Shown: positions 1 through 6,574, counted from the stretch's first letter. The stretch is 10,694 nucleotides of DNA from Gammaproteobacteria bacterium (GCA_003646355.1 QNFO01000017.1:1-10694), one strand, 5' to 3'. The notes: generated by a model not told the origin, from the letters alone. Program-made: numbers and translations.

Positions 1-1186
1 AACGCTCTACATTAACTTCAAGGCTTTTTCCAATAATATTACGAGCAACAACAAACTCAGCGGGGCGATTAATCGCATCGACAGCTAACAAACGACCCTC
101 AAGTAAATAGAACACAGCAAAAGAGCGACTCGCAGGATCACCACGACCCACCTTTTGATCGTAACCACTATTAATACCAGCAGATTGCAGTTTCAGGTCA
201 TATTGATCAGACCAAAACCACGGCACCTGGGCATAGGGCTTGTCTTTGCCACATATCGTAGCGGCGACAGTTTTACCCTGGTCAACGGCATTCTGTACCG
301 ATTCAAGACGCATACGACGCTGATAAATAGGGTTAGGGTGATTGGCACAATCCCCCGCTGCATAAATATTATCGACGGATGTTCGACCGTATTCGTCGAC
401 GAGAATGCCGTTGTCACAAGCTACGCCGGCAGACTCCGCCAGCTCGACATTGGGCAATAGACCAATGCCAACCACTACCATGTCGGCCAATACACGATAA
501 CCACTACAGGTAACAACAGCAGCTGTCTTGCCATCACCGGCATCATCTTCAATCGCCTTTACCTCAGTGTTACAACACAAGGTAACGCCCGCCTGGCGAT
601 GCACGTCTTCGAAGAACTTACCCACCTCAGGACTTGTTACTCGACCCAGCGGCGTCGGTCTTGCCACCAGTAACGTCACCTTTAAACCGTGCTTCACGGC
701 AACGGCGGCGGTCTCCAGACCAATGTAGCCACCGCCAATGACGACCAGACGTGTGCCCTCGGTAAACTTGTCTTGCATGGCTTCAACATCTGCCAGCGTG
801 CGCAAATAATTAACGCTGGGGTGATCCGCCCCCGGGCAGGGCATGGTTCGCACGCGACCGCCCGTAGCGAGAATCAAATGATCGTAGTGCAATGTTTGCT
901 CACTGCTGAGAGTAATTAACTGCTCACCCGGATCGATGGTGCTCACCGTCTCACCCAGCATGTGCTCAATATTCACCTTCTCGTAAAAAGCAGCAGGTTT
1001 AATGAACAGACGCTCCCTCGCCAACTCACCGGCCAGATAAGTTTTAGACAGGGGCGGCCGTTGGTAAGGCAGTACGGGCTCATCGCCAATCAGCACGATG
1101 CGCCCCTCAAAGCGCTCCTGGCGCAGACTGACCGCAGCTTGCGCCCCGGCTTGTCCGCCACCAACAATTACGACTGTTTCAGTCAT
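1..1186 (-). CDS. Ferredoxin reductase of a P450 system, FAD/NADH-dependent (3' end cut by window edge)
   Basis: This flavoprotein is predicted to pass electrons from NADH through FAD to a 2Fe-2S ferredoxin that serves the neighbouring P450. 395 codons are visible. An N-terminal FAD-binding Rossmann motif GGGQAG lies at residues 9-14, a second dinucleotide motif GGGYIG at 151-156, and the FAD-contacting motif YAAGDC at about 275-280. The segment PWFWSDQYDLKLQ at about 322-334 is characteristic of the putidaredoxin/rhodocoxin reductase family. Family members run to about 400-420 residues, so only the last 10-25 residues should lie beyond base 1. The ATG at 1184-1186 follows GTGGAG with an 8-base spacer. 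The start lies 14 bases after the P450 stop, so the two are almost certainly co-transcribed. The electron donor (NADH rather than NADPH) is inferred from the family. Confidence 0.93.
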   Translation of the reverse strand, partial: MTETVVIVGGGQAGAQAAVSLRQERFEGRIVLIGDEPVLPYQRPPLSKTYLAGELARERLFIKPAAFYEKVNIEHMLGETVSTIDPGEQLITLSSEQTLHYDHLILATGGRVRTMPCPGADHPSVNYLRTLADVEAMQDKFTEGTRLVVIGGGYIGLETAAVAVKHGLKVTLLVARPTPLGRVTSPEVGKFFEDVHRQAGVTLCCNTEVKAIEDDAGDGKTAAVVTCSGYRVLADMVVVGIGLLPNVELAESAGVACDNGILVDEYGRTSVDNIYAAGDCANHPNPIYQRRMRLESVQNAVDQGKTVAATICGKDKPYAQVPWFWSDQYDLKLQSAGINSGYDQKVGRGDPASRSFAVFYLLEGRLLAVDAINRPAEFVVARNIIGKSLEVNVER

Positions 1187-1200
1187 GGCCACTACTCCAC

Positions 1201-2478
1201 TCAAGGATTAATTTGCACGCGCAGTTCTTCATAACCACGCAGAATGCAGGAGTAAACACGCTTCGGCTCACTGACCACTTCAATACAGGGCTCGGGCCAA
1301 CGATTAAGAATCTCTTCCCACAGTACCCGTATCTGCATTTCTGCCAGGCGGTTGCCAAGACAACGATGGATACCAAATCCAAAGGCAAGGTGCTGACGGG
1401 GACGGCGACGATCAATAATGAATTGCTCGGGCGTTTCGATGGCCTCTTCGTCTCGGTTGGCCGACACATACCACATGACGACCTTGTCGCCTTTTTTAAT
1501 CTGTTTGCCACCCAGCTCAATATCGGCAACAGCGGTGCGGCGCATAGAGGCCAGCGGGGTCTGCCAGCGAATCACTTCAGGCACCATTGAGTCGACCAGC
1601 TTCGGGTTAGCGCAAAGCTTGGCGTACTGGTCAGGGTTTTGACTCATGGCGAGAATACTGCCCGTCATACTGTTTCGCGTGGTGTCATTACCACCCACAA
1701 TAAGCAGTACGAGGTTGCCAAGAAACTGGTTGGGCGTTATGTTTTTTGTGGCATCGGAGTGAGCCATCATCGAAATGAAATCAGGCGCCGGTGGCAGCTT
1801 GGCTCGCTCTTCCCAAAGGCGGGTAAAGTAGTCGAGGCATTTACCCAGCTCCTGCATTTTATATTCATCAGAAATATAATTAGCGGCACCGGGCATTGCC
1901 GTAGCGACCTCTGACCAATGGGTGAGCATTTTTCGATCTTCCAGCGGAAAGTCGAACAAGGTTGCCAGCATTAAAGTGGTCAGCTCAATAGAGACTTTTT
2001 CAACCCAATCGAAGGTTTCACCAACAGGTAATTCGCTGAGTACTTTTCGCGTGCGCTCACGAATCGTATCTTCAAGGCGGGCAAGGGTTGCCGCTGAAAG
2101 CATGGGGTTTACCGCTTTACGCTGCCCATCATGACCGGGGTTGTCCATGGCGATAAACATTTCTACGCCAAGGCCCAGATTGTCATCAATGATGGTAATG
2201 CCACCATTTTCTGTCGCCGATGAAAACACCCCGGGGTTCATCTCAACGGCCATAACATCTTTGTATTTTGTGATCGACCAGAAAGGGCCAAATTCACTTT
2301 CTTTGCAATAGTGAACTGGATCTTCATTGCGCAGGCGCTCAAAATACGCCCAAATACTGTTACTTTGAAATAGCCTTGGATCAGACACATTAATTTCGTC
2401 AAGCGGAATAGCGTTGACACTGTTTTGCACAGAAGCACTGACGGCTGATTCGATAACCTTGTTTTGATGACTATTCAT
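1201..2478 (-). CDS. CYP153A: Cytochrome P450, CYP153A-type alkane/aliphatic terminal hydroxylase
   Basis: A soluble class I P450 predicted to hydroxylate the terminal carbon of medium-chain alkanes or similar aliphatics, using O2 and electrons from a ferredoxin and its reductase. The 425 residues match CYP153A enzymes from memory over nearly the whole length, for example FGPFWSITKYKDVMAVE near 63-79 and SIELTTLMLATLFDFP near 163-178. The I-helix GGNDTTRNS is at 262-270, the K-helix ExxR at 301-304 (EVIR), and the heme loop FGFGIHRCLG at 366-375 with Cys373 as the iron ligand. I chose the ATG at 2476-2478 because AGGGGA stands 6 bases upstream and the length then matches CYP153A6 (about 420 aa). 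An upstream in-frame start at 2523 would add 15 residues and has no such site. The reductase gene follows directly; no ferredoxin is in the window. Substrate range cannot be read from sequence. Confidence 0.95.
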   Translation of the reverse strand: MNSHQNKVIESAVSASVQNSVNAIPLDEINVSDPRLFQSNSIWAYFERLRNEDPVHYCKESEFGPFWSITKYKDVMAVEMNPGVFSSATENGGITIIDDNLGLGVEMFIAMDNPGHDGQRKAVNPMLSAATLARLEDTIRERTRKVLSELPVGETFDWVEKVSIELTTLMLATLFDFPLEDRKMLTHWSEVATAMPGAANYISDEYKMQELGKCLDYFTRLWEERAKLPPAPDFISMMAHSDATKNITPNQFLGNLVLLIVGGNDTTRNSMTGSILAMSQNPDQYAKLCANPKLVDSMVPEVIRWQTPLASMRRTAVADIELGGKQIKKGDKVVMWYVSANRDEEAIETPEQFIIDRRRPRQHLAFGFGIHRCLGNRLAEMQIRVLWEEILNRWPEPCIEVVSEPKRVYSCILRGYEELRVQINP

Positions 2479-2535
2479 TTCTTGTCCCCTGAAAATAAAG
2501 ATAAAAGAACTGATTTCGCTCAACTCTTGCTATCA

Positions 2536-2564
2536 AATCTAGGGGTAGGCAGGCAAAACATCAA
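2536..2564 (-). promoter_or_regulatory. Candidate sigma-70 promoter for the P450-reductase operon
   Basis: On the minus strand TTGATG (complement of 2559-2564) and TAGATT (complement of 2536-2541) are separated by exactly 17 bases. Each matches its sigma-70 consensus at 4 of 6 positions. Transcription would start near 2530, giving a leader of about 50 bases before the P450 ATG. The match is modest and AT-rich DNA yields such pairs by chance, so this is only a candidate. Confidence 0.33.
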
Positions 2565-2689
2565 TATTCTGAAAATGACATCAAGGATGCAAAAAGTGAC
2601 AGATAATTTTTTATTTTAAAGAAAACAAGAGATATTATTTAAAATAAATAGAATAAACCCTTTATAAACAGCCTAATAGAAGAAGCTAC

Positions 2690-2703
2690 TTACCATTAGG
2701 TAA
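2690..2703. promoter_or_regulatory. Inverted repeat TTACC-N4-GGTAA, possible operator
   Basis: Two perfect 5-base arms with a 4-base spacer lie in the AT-rich leader, about 212 bases upstream of the P450 start. The form fits a site for a dimeric regulator, but no regulator gene is in the window and short dyads also occur by chance in AT-rich DNA. Confidence 0.3.
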
Positions 2704-2708
2704 CTTTA

Positions 2709-2828
2709 TTTTATACACTAAAAATAAAGCTTAAAAATATTAAGTGCGGCAATATGCCACATGATAAATATCAATAATATTTCAGGGTTTTATACACAGC
2801 CGTAATCTACATGATAAATATCAATAAT
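2709..2828. repeat. Composite direct repeat (two modules, each present twice)
   Basis: The 20-base sequence ACATGATAAATATCAATAAT occurs exactly at 2759-2778 and again at 2809-2828, with a 50-base period. TTTTATACAC occurs at 2709-2718 and 2788-2797, in each case upstream of the 20-mer. The 20-mer contains the perfect dyad TGATA-AA-TATCA (2762-2773 and 2812-2823). A 50-base period is close to five helical turns and puts both dyads on the same face of the helix, as expected of a regulator array. Which of the flanking genes it serves is unclear: it is about 285-345 bases from the P450 start and about 325-375 from the cytochrome start. Confidence 0.75.
2745..2761. promoter_or_regulatory. Imperfect palindrome TGCGGCAATATGCCACA, possible operator
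   Basis: The GGCA-ATA-TGCC core (4-base arms) is extended by outer TG/CA pairs after one mismatch on each side, giving a 17-base near-palindrome. It overlaps the first 20-base repeat by three bases. It could be a protein-binding site or part of a compound site; no regulator can be named. Confidence 0.3.
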
Positions 2829-2831
2829 TTT

Positions 2832-2984
2832 CTATACCTCCCGACCTAAAACATTTGATGCCGCGACAAACTGCCGCAGGTTATCTCTAACTTTTAGGAT
2901 GTATTTTTCAAAATAGAACGGCATAAATTCCCGTGTTAAGAAATACTTTTTACTGCCGCCACTGATGAACACGCGCAAGTTTAG
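2832..2984 (-). pseudogene. Possible 3' remnant of a lost gene (49 sense codons)
   Basis: On the minus strand an open frame of 49 codons ends at the TAG in 2832-2834 and is closed upstream by a TAG at 2985-2987. The predicted residues are not the low-complexity product expected of AT-rich spacer. They include SGGSKKYFLTREFMPFYFEK and the ending RQFVAASNVLGREV, which read like the amphipathic C-terminus of a real protein. The only internal ATG (2922-2924) would leave 31 residues, and a GTG (2970-2972) would leave 47. Neither has a clear ribosome binding site. I do not recognise the family. It could be a decayed gene, a small protein, or chance. Confidence 0.25.
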
Positions 2985-3151
2985 CTATTAGTCATTCAGG
3001 GAGGGGAGCTAAGCCCCAAAACCCCCGGCGCGCAAAAACCCATAGGGGCAGAATACTAGCCCTTCGATATCCAGAACCTATAGAATGCAAGCGCCACACT
3101 GGGAACCAGACTGGCGAATCGTAATTTTTTGACTACCGGAGAAAGCAATCG

Positions 3152-3457
3152 ATGAAAATAGTTAATGCCATCATTATTACAGGCGCTTTAGCGCTGAGTG
3201 CCAACACCTCATTTGCTGGCGATGCAGAAGCCGGAAAGAGCGCATTTGCAGCCAAAGGTTGCTCTGGCTGCCACGGCGCGGCAGGTGCGGCACCGACATC
3301 AGGCACGCCTAAACTAGCCGGTAAAGATGCCGCAAGCATCAAGCAGGCACTTAGCGACTTTAAGAGCGGCACCCGTTCGAGCCCTGTGATGAATAGCATG
3401 TCCGCCATGCTCAGCGATGAAGATATCGACAATATTGCCGCTTATATTGGCGGGTAA
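3152..3457 (+). CDS. Small secreted class I cytochrome c (c553/c5-like)
   Basis: A periplasmic one-heme electron carrier. The 101-residue product starts with a Sec signal peptide (hydrophobic residues 6-17, likely cleavage after Ala22 in NTSFA-GDAEAG), leaving a mature protein of about 79 residues. The heme attachment motif CSGCH is at 37-41. A Met in SPVMNSM (residues 77-83; Met80 or Met83) is the likely sixth iron ligand, and the C-terminal helix LSDEDIDNIAAYI is typical of the fold. GGAG lies 10 bases before the ATG. It stands alone in its transcription unit, with hairpins directly after the stop. Its redox partner cannot be told from the sequence. A link to the neighbouring alkane operon, such as accepting electrons from a periplasmic alcohol dehydrogenase, would be speculation. 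Confidence 0.93.
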   Translation: MKIVNAIIITGALALSANTSFAGDAEAGKSAFAAKGCSGCHGAAGAAPTSGTPKLAGKDAASIKQALSDFKSGTRSSPVMNSMSAMLSDEDIDNIAAYIGG

Positions 3458-3471
3458 TAAGTCTTCGTTTG

Positions 3472-3498
3472 GGGGCTCTTGCCCTGCGCAAGAGCCCC
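3472..3498 (+). terminator. Strong hairpin after the cytochrome c gene (no T-run)
   Basis: GGGGCTCTTGC at 3472-3482 pairs perfectly with GCAAGAGCCCC at 3488-3498, leaving a 5-base loop. It starts 14 bases after the stop codon. No run of T follows, so it may serve to protect the mRNA 3' end or to assist the next hairpin rather than terminate by itself. Confidence 0.6.
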
Positions 3499-3523
3499 GG
3501 ATCCTTACCTGACCCTACTATAT

Positions 3524-3562
3524 TGAAGCCTCAAGAAATTTATCCTTGAGGCTTCATTTATT
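3524..3562 (+). terminator. Rho-independent terminator of the cytochrome c gene
   Basis: TGAAGCCTCAAG (3524-3535) and CTTGAGGCTTCA (3545-3556) form a perfect 12-base-pair stem with a 9-base loop, followed by the T-rich TTTATT. It is the second hairpin after the cytochrome gene and the better terminator of the two. It also separates that gene from the membrane protein gene downstream. Confidence 0.75.
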
Positions 3563-3642
3563 CAATAACACGCATAATAAGCCAGCCACTTTACTTCGGC
3601 CGACACAATTGGCAACAGCTTCCCTTGCCACAGGAATATTCA

Positions 3643-4101
3643 ATGTCTGACACCACTATGACGAATCAACCAGCACAGATGCTATTGAATCGTCAGCGCC
3701 TCTTTATCAAATACGTGCTTGCCGTTCTGGTCGATCTCACGGTGCTCAACCTCTTCGCTCAATACTGGGATCATGTCTATCTCGAATCCTTTAGTATTTC
3801 TCTGCTCGCAGCTGCCTTATTGCAGTTTTTATTACAGCTAACGATTGCTGTCGAACACAAAGTTGCCAACTACTTTAAAAGCAAAGACGGTTTAAAATAC
3901 AAGATAGCTCGAGGCCTCTCCACCTGGGCGATACTCTTCATATCAAAGCTGCTGATACTCGCGGCGATTAACTTTTCTTTTGGCGATAGCGTCTTGTTTA
4001 CGGGACACGTACACGGCCTGGTAGCCTTTATTATCGTTGTCGTAGCAATGATTATTGCAGAGCAAATTGTGGCACGGATTCACCGAGCCTTAGGCGAATA
4101 A
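3643..4101 (+). CDS. Unrecognised integral membrane protein, four predicted helices
   Basis: I do not recognise the family. The 152 residues contain four hydrophobic stretches suited to membrane helices: about 21-40, 49-70, 91-112 and 125-145. A short basic, Lys-rich loop lies between helices 2 and 3 (KSKDGLKYK, 79-87), and a charged tail ends in ARIHRALGE. The positive-inside rule places that loop, and so both termini, in the cytoplasm. There is no signal peptide, no Cys and no obvious catalytic motif. The ATG at 3643-3645 is preceded by AGGA at a 7-base distance; an in-frame TTG at 3625 lacks such a site. It follows the cytochrome terminator and converges with thyA, so it is probably a single-gene unit. 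Its function is unknown. Confidence 0.8.
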   Translation: MSDTTMTNQPAQMLLNRQRLFIKYVLAVLVDLTVLNLFAQYWDHVYLESFSISLLAAALLQFLLQLTIAVEHKVANYFKSKDGLKYKIARGLSTWAILFISKLLILAAINFSFGDSVLFTGHVHGLVAFIIVVVAMIIAEQIVARIHRALGE

Positions 4102-4111
4102 TGACACCCGA

Positions 4112-4140
4112 AAGGCGTGGCCCCATGCACTGCCAGCCTT
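4112..4140. terminator. Possible terminator hairpin between the membrane protein gene and thyA
   Basis: AAGGC(g)TGGC at 4112-4121 can pair with GCCAGCCTT at 4132-4140, giving nine base pairs with one bulged G and a 10-base loop. It lies in the 88-base gap between two convergent genes. No T-run follows on either strand, so termination activity is uncertain. Confidence 0.3.
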
Positions 4141-4189
4141 GCTTAACGTCGAATAACTTTAAGCCCTAACTCAAAAACGGCGAACTCGA

Positions 4190-5023
4190 TTAAATGGCAA
4201 TCGGCGCTGCGATACCCGGGTGGGGCTCGTAGCCATCCAGAGTGAAGTCCTCATAAGAAAAACTAAAAATATCGGCGACATCTTTATTCAGCGTCATCTG
4301 GGGTAGAGGTTTTAACTCGCGGGCCAGTTGCTTATCGGCCTGTTCTAAATGATTCAAATACAGGTGGGCATCACCCAGGGTGTGAATAAACTCACCGGGC
4401 TGCAAGCCGGTAACCTGGGCCACCATTAAAGTCAGCAGGGCATAAGAGGCAATATTGAAGGGTACGCCAAGAAAGATATCGGCACTGCGTTGATAGAGCT
4501 GGCAACTGAGCTTGCCATCGGCCACGTAGAACTGAAAAAAGGCATGGCAGGGCGCGAGGGCCATACGGCCTTGCTCGACATTGTCCTGGGGGGAAATACT
4601 TTCATCGGGCAGTTGTGCGGGGTTCCAGGCAGAGACGATTAAGCGCCGCGAGTCTGGCCGGGTGCGCAGTTGCGCAATCACTTCTGCAATTTGGTCGATT
4701 GCACCACCGCTGGGCAACGGCCATGTCCGCCACTGGTAGCCATACACCGGGCCGAGGTCGCCGCTATCTGTCGCCCATTCATCCCAGATGGATACGCCGT
4801 TGTCACGCAAGTACTGCGTGTTGGTCTCGCCCTTCAAAAACCACAGCAGCTCGTGAATGATCGATTTGAGGTGCACTTTTTTAGTGGTGACGAGGGGAAA
4901 CCCTGCGGCGAGATCAAAGCGCATCTGGTGACCAAAAACACTGCGTGTACCGGTGCCGGTACGGTCGCCTTTTTCTACACCTTTGTCGCGCACATGGCGC
5001 ATCAAATCCAGATACTGCTGCAT
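4190..5023 (-). CDS. thyA: Thymidylate synthase
   Basis: This cytoplasmic enzyme makes dTMP from dUMP, using 5,10-methylene-tetrahydrofolate as carbon donor and reductant. The 277 residues align closely with E. coli ThyA (264 aa). Visible residues include Arg21 of DRTGTGT (phosphate binding), the WDEW motif at 80-83, the catalytic Cys159 in [19 protein letters not shown] at 178-190 with Arg179, Asp182 and Asn190, and the HLY motif at 220-222. The C-terminus is the typical PIAI, which closes the active site. Relative to E. coli there is an insertion of about 13 residues just before the catalytic loop (around 139-152). The ATG has GAGG 5 bases upstream. It is 42 bases downstream of lgt, the order and pairing conserved in gammaproteobacteria. 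Confidence 0.98.
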   Translation of the reverse strand: MQQYLDLMRHVRDKGVEKGDRTGTGTRSVFGHQMRFDLAAGFPLVTTKKVHLKSIIHELLWFLKGETNTQYLRDNGVSIWDEWATDSGDLGPVYGYQWRTWPLPSGGAIDQIAEVIAQLRTRPDSRRLIVSAWNPAQLPDESISPQDNVEQGRMALAPCHAFFQFYVADGKLSCQLYQRSADIFLGVPFNIASYALLTLMVAQVTGLQPGEFIHTLGDAHLYLNHLEQADKQLARELKPLPQMTLNKDVADIFSFSYEDFTLDGYEPHPGIAAPIAI

Positions 5024-5065
5024 GACTACCTCATAAAGTTAATAGCATTGAGCCGGGCTATATAT

Positions 5066-5872
5066 TCAAGCTCTTACGGCTGTCACCGCTCGCTTACGCC
5101 AATAGCTGTAAATTAACAGCAACACGCCGCCAACAACCATCGGCAAGCTCAGTAATTGTCCACGGGTGACCCAGTCGAGAAAATCAAAACCGATATGACC
5201 ATCGGGCTCACGGGCAAATTCAGCGAGCGAGCGGAACAGGCCATAGAATAATAAGAACAGGCCGCTGACCGCACCTTCGGGTCGTGGGCGGCGAGAGTAC
5301 CAAAACAAAATGATAAAGAGCAGTAATCCCTCGAGACCGGCTTGATAAAGCTGGGAGGGGTGGCGGGCAATTTGCTCGGGATCACGAGGGAAGACCATCG
5401 CAACGGGCCAGTCACTGGCACGGCCCCAAAGCTCCTGGCCAATGAAGTTGCCGATGCGACCCAGCCCCAAACCAATCGGCACCAGCGGTGCGACAAAGTC
5501 AGCTACAGCCAGCCAGGGTTGTTTGAGCTTGCGGGCGTAAAGGAGCATCGCTACGATCACCCCCAACAGGCCACCGTGGAAGGCCATGCCGCCCTCCCAA
5601 ATGCGCAGCAGCCACAGCGGGTCGGCCAGCCATTTATCGAAGTTATAAAACAGTACATAGCCACAACGGCCACCCAGGATCACCCCGAAGGCCGCGTAGA
5701 CGATTAAGTCTTCAACCTGATCGCGACGCAAAGGCGACCAGGGTCGCTGGCTGCGCGACCTTGCCAGCAGCCAGGCAGCACTAAAGCCCAACAGGTACAT
5801 AACACCGTACCAATGCACCTGCACCGGGCCAAGGCTGACAAGTACGGGATCAATTTCGGGGTAAGTCAGCAT
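5066..5872 (-). CDS. lgt: Phosphatidylglycerol-prolipoprotein diacylglyceryl transferase
   Basis: This inner-membrane enzyme transfers diacylglycerol from phosphatidylglycerol to the lipobox Cys of prolipoproteins, the first step of lipoprotein maturation. The 268-residue protein has about seven hydrophobic stretches. The Lgt signature GRIGNFIGQELWGR is at 138-151, with Arg139, Asn142 and Glu147. The essential His99 lies in MAFHGGLLG, and HPSQLYQAGLEG (171-182) and the EFAREPD segment with Arg221, the equivalent of E. coli Arg239, are also present. It is shorter than E. coli Lgt (291 aa), mainly because the loop after the signature is reduced. The ATG has only a weak AAGG upstream. It sits between the HAD gene and thyA with 42-base gaps on each side and is probably co-transcribed with both. 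Confidence 0.98.
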   Translation of the reverse strand: MLTYPEIDPVLVSLGPVQVHWYGVMYLLGFSAAWLLARSRSQRPWSPLRRDQVEDLIVYAAFGVILGGRCGYVLFYNFDKWLADPLWLLRIWEGGMAFHGGLLGVIVAMLLYARKLKQPWLAVADFVAPLVPIGLGLGRIGNFIGQELWGRASDWPVAMVFPRDPEQIARHPSQLYQAGLEGLLLFIILFWYSRRPRPEGAVSGLFLLFYGLFRSLAEFAREPDGHIGFDFLDWVTRGQLLSLPMVVGGVLLLIYSYWRKRAVTAVRA

Positions 5873-5914
5873 AAAGATGCCTTTAATAAAGAAGCTATTA
5901 TTTTAAAGTCTGCG

Positions 5915-6574
5915 CTATGCACTGCGCAGATCCAGTACCGGCCAATTGCGCTGTCTGGCCTCGGCCAATAAGAGTTTGTCGGGGTTAACGACTACCGGCT
6001 TCGCGACCACCTCAAGCAGGGGCAGGTCGTTAATTGAGTCGCTGTAGAAACTACTACCGGCCAGTGTTTCATCATTCTCTGCTAGCCAGTTCTGTAAACG
6101 TGTCACTTTACCTTGCTGGTAACTCGGCACGCCCGCAACTTGCCCAGTATAGCGGCCGTCTATCTGCTCTGGCTCGGTGGCGATAATTTCGTTAATACCA
6201 AAGCGATGACAAATGGGCTCGACAATAAAGCGGTTGGTGGCACTGATCACCATTAACCGGTCGCCCGCAGCACGGTGCTGCTCAACCAGAGCCTCCGCTG
6301 CTGGCAGCCACATTTTGCTAACGACCTCGTTCATAAACTTGCGATGCAGCTCAACCAGCTCTTGCGGCTCAAGCGCAGCGAGGGGCGCGAGGGCAAAGCG
6401 CAAGTATTCAAAAATATCGAGTTTGCCCAGCTGATAGTCTTCATAGAACTGCTCATTCATGCGCGCATAGTGGTCGGGGTCGACCTTTTTTTCATCGACC
6501 AAAAACTCACCCCAGGCATAATCGCTATCGCCAGCAAGCAGGGTATTGTCCAAATCAAATAGCGCCAGAGGCAT
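5915..6574 (-). CDS. HAD superfamily subfamily IB phosphatase (SerB-like)
   Basis: A 219-residue phosphomonoesterase with all four HAD motifs: DLDNTLL at 7-13 (nucleophile Asp7, acid/base Asp9), SAT at 111-113, Lys156 in QQGK, and YSDSINDLPLL at 177-187 with metal-binding Asp179 and Asp183. The insertion between motifs I and II is a helical C1 cap, as in the HAD-IB family (phosphoserine phosphatase-like). The substrate cannot be read from the sequence. In Pseudomonas a HAD-IB gene also lies next to rppH, and my recollection is that it was reported to act as a histidinol-phosphate phosphatase, so that role is a candidate. The start has only a weak AGAG upstream. It is the first gene of a likely HAD-lgt-thyA operon and is divergent from rppH. 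Confidence 0.92.
   Translation of the reverse strand: MPLALFDLDNTLLAGDSDYAWGEFLVDEKKVDPDHYARMNEQFYEDYQLGKLDIFEYLRFALAPLAALEPQELVELHRKFMNEVVSKMWLPAAEALVEQHRAAGDRLMVISATNRFIVEPICHRFGINEIIATEPEQIDGRYTGQVAGVPSYQQGKVTRLQNWLAENDETLAGSSFYSDSINDLPLLEVVAKPVVVNPDKLLLAEARQRNWPVLDLRSA

Larger units (their letters stand above)
2479..3151. other. Long intergenic region between the divergent P450 operon and cytochrome c gene
   Basis: About 670 bases with no convincing intact gene. The part at 2580-2830 is strongly AT-rich and carries the TTACC-N4-GGTAA dyad, the TGCGGCAATATGCCACA palindrome and the composite direct repeats listed separately. The part at 2832-2984 holds a short protein-like reading frame on the minus strand that may be a gene remnant. 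The part at 3000-3050 is GC-rich, with runs of G and C (GGGG at 3003-3006, CCCC at 3014-3017, GGGG at 3045-3048) that could form only weak stems. A TAGAAT at 3081-3086 could be a -10 element for the cytochrome gene, but I see no matching -35. The region must hold the control elements of two divergent transcription units. Confidence 0.7.

Noticed and set aside
2479..2523. Upstream start for the P450 that adds 15 residues
   Set aside because: The ATG at 2476-2478 has AGGGGA at 6 bases and gives the family's usual length; the extension is hydrophobic, overlaps that ribosome site and has no homology I recognise.
2580..2830. AT-rich repeats considered as a CRISPR array or replication origin
   Set aside because: Only two copies of the 20-mer, with no regular spacers and no cas genes; no cluster of DnaA-box-like 9-mers or plasmid genes.
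3003..3049. G/C runs upstream of the cytochrome c gene as a terminator or riboswitch
   Set aside because: Possible stems have only 4-5 base pairs or long loops, there is no T-run, and no known riboswitch core was recognised.
3133..3432. A 99-codon open frame on the minus strand over the cytochrome c gene
   Set aside because: It is antisense to a clear cytochrome c with signal peptide, CSGCH motif and ribosome site; its open state follows from the codon use of the real gene.
3625..3642. TTG start six codons upstream for the membrane protein
   Set aside because: The extension contains the AGGA ribosome site that serves the ATG at 3643, and ATG is the stronger start.
5024..5065. Gaps of exactly 42 bases at three minus-strand junctions (5024-5065, 5873-5914, 10318-10359)
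   Set aside because: The three gaps share no sequence that I can see, so the equal lengths look like coincidence.
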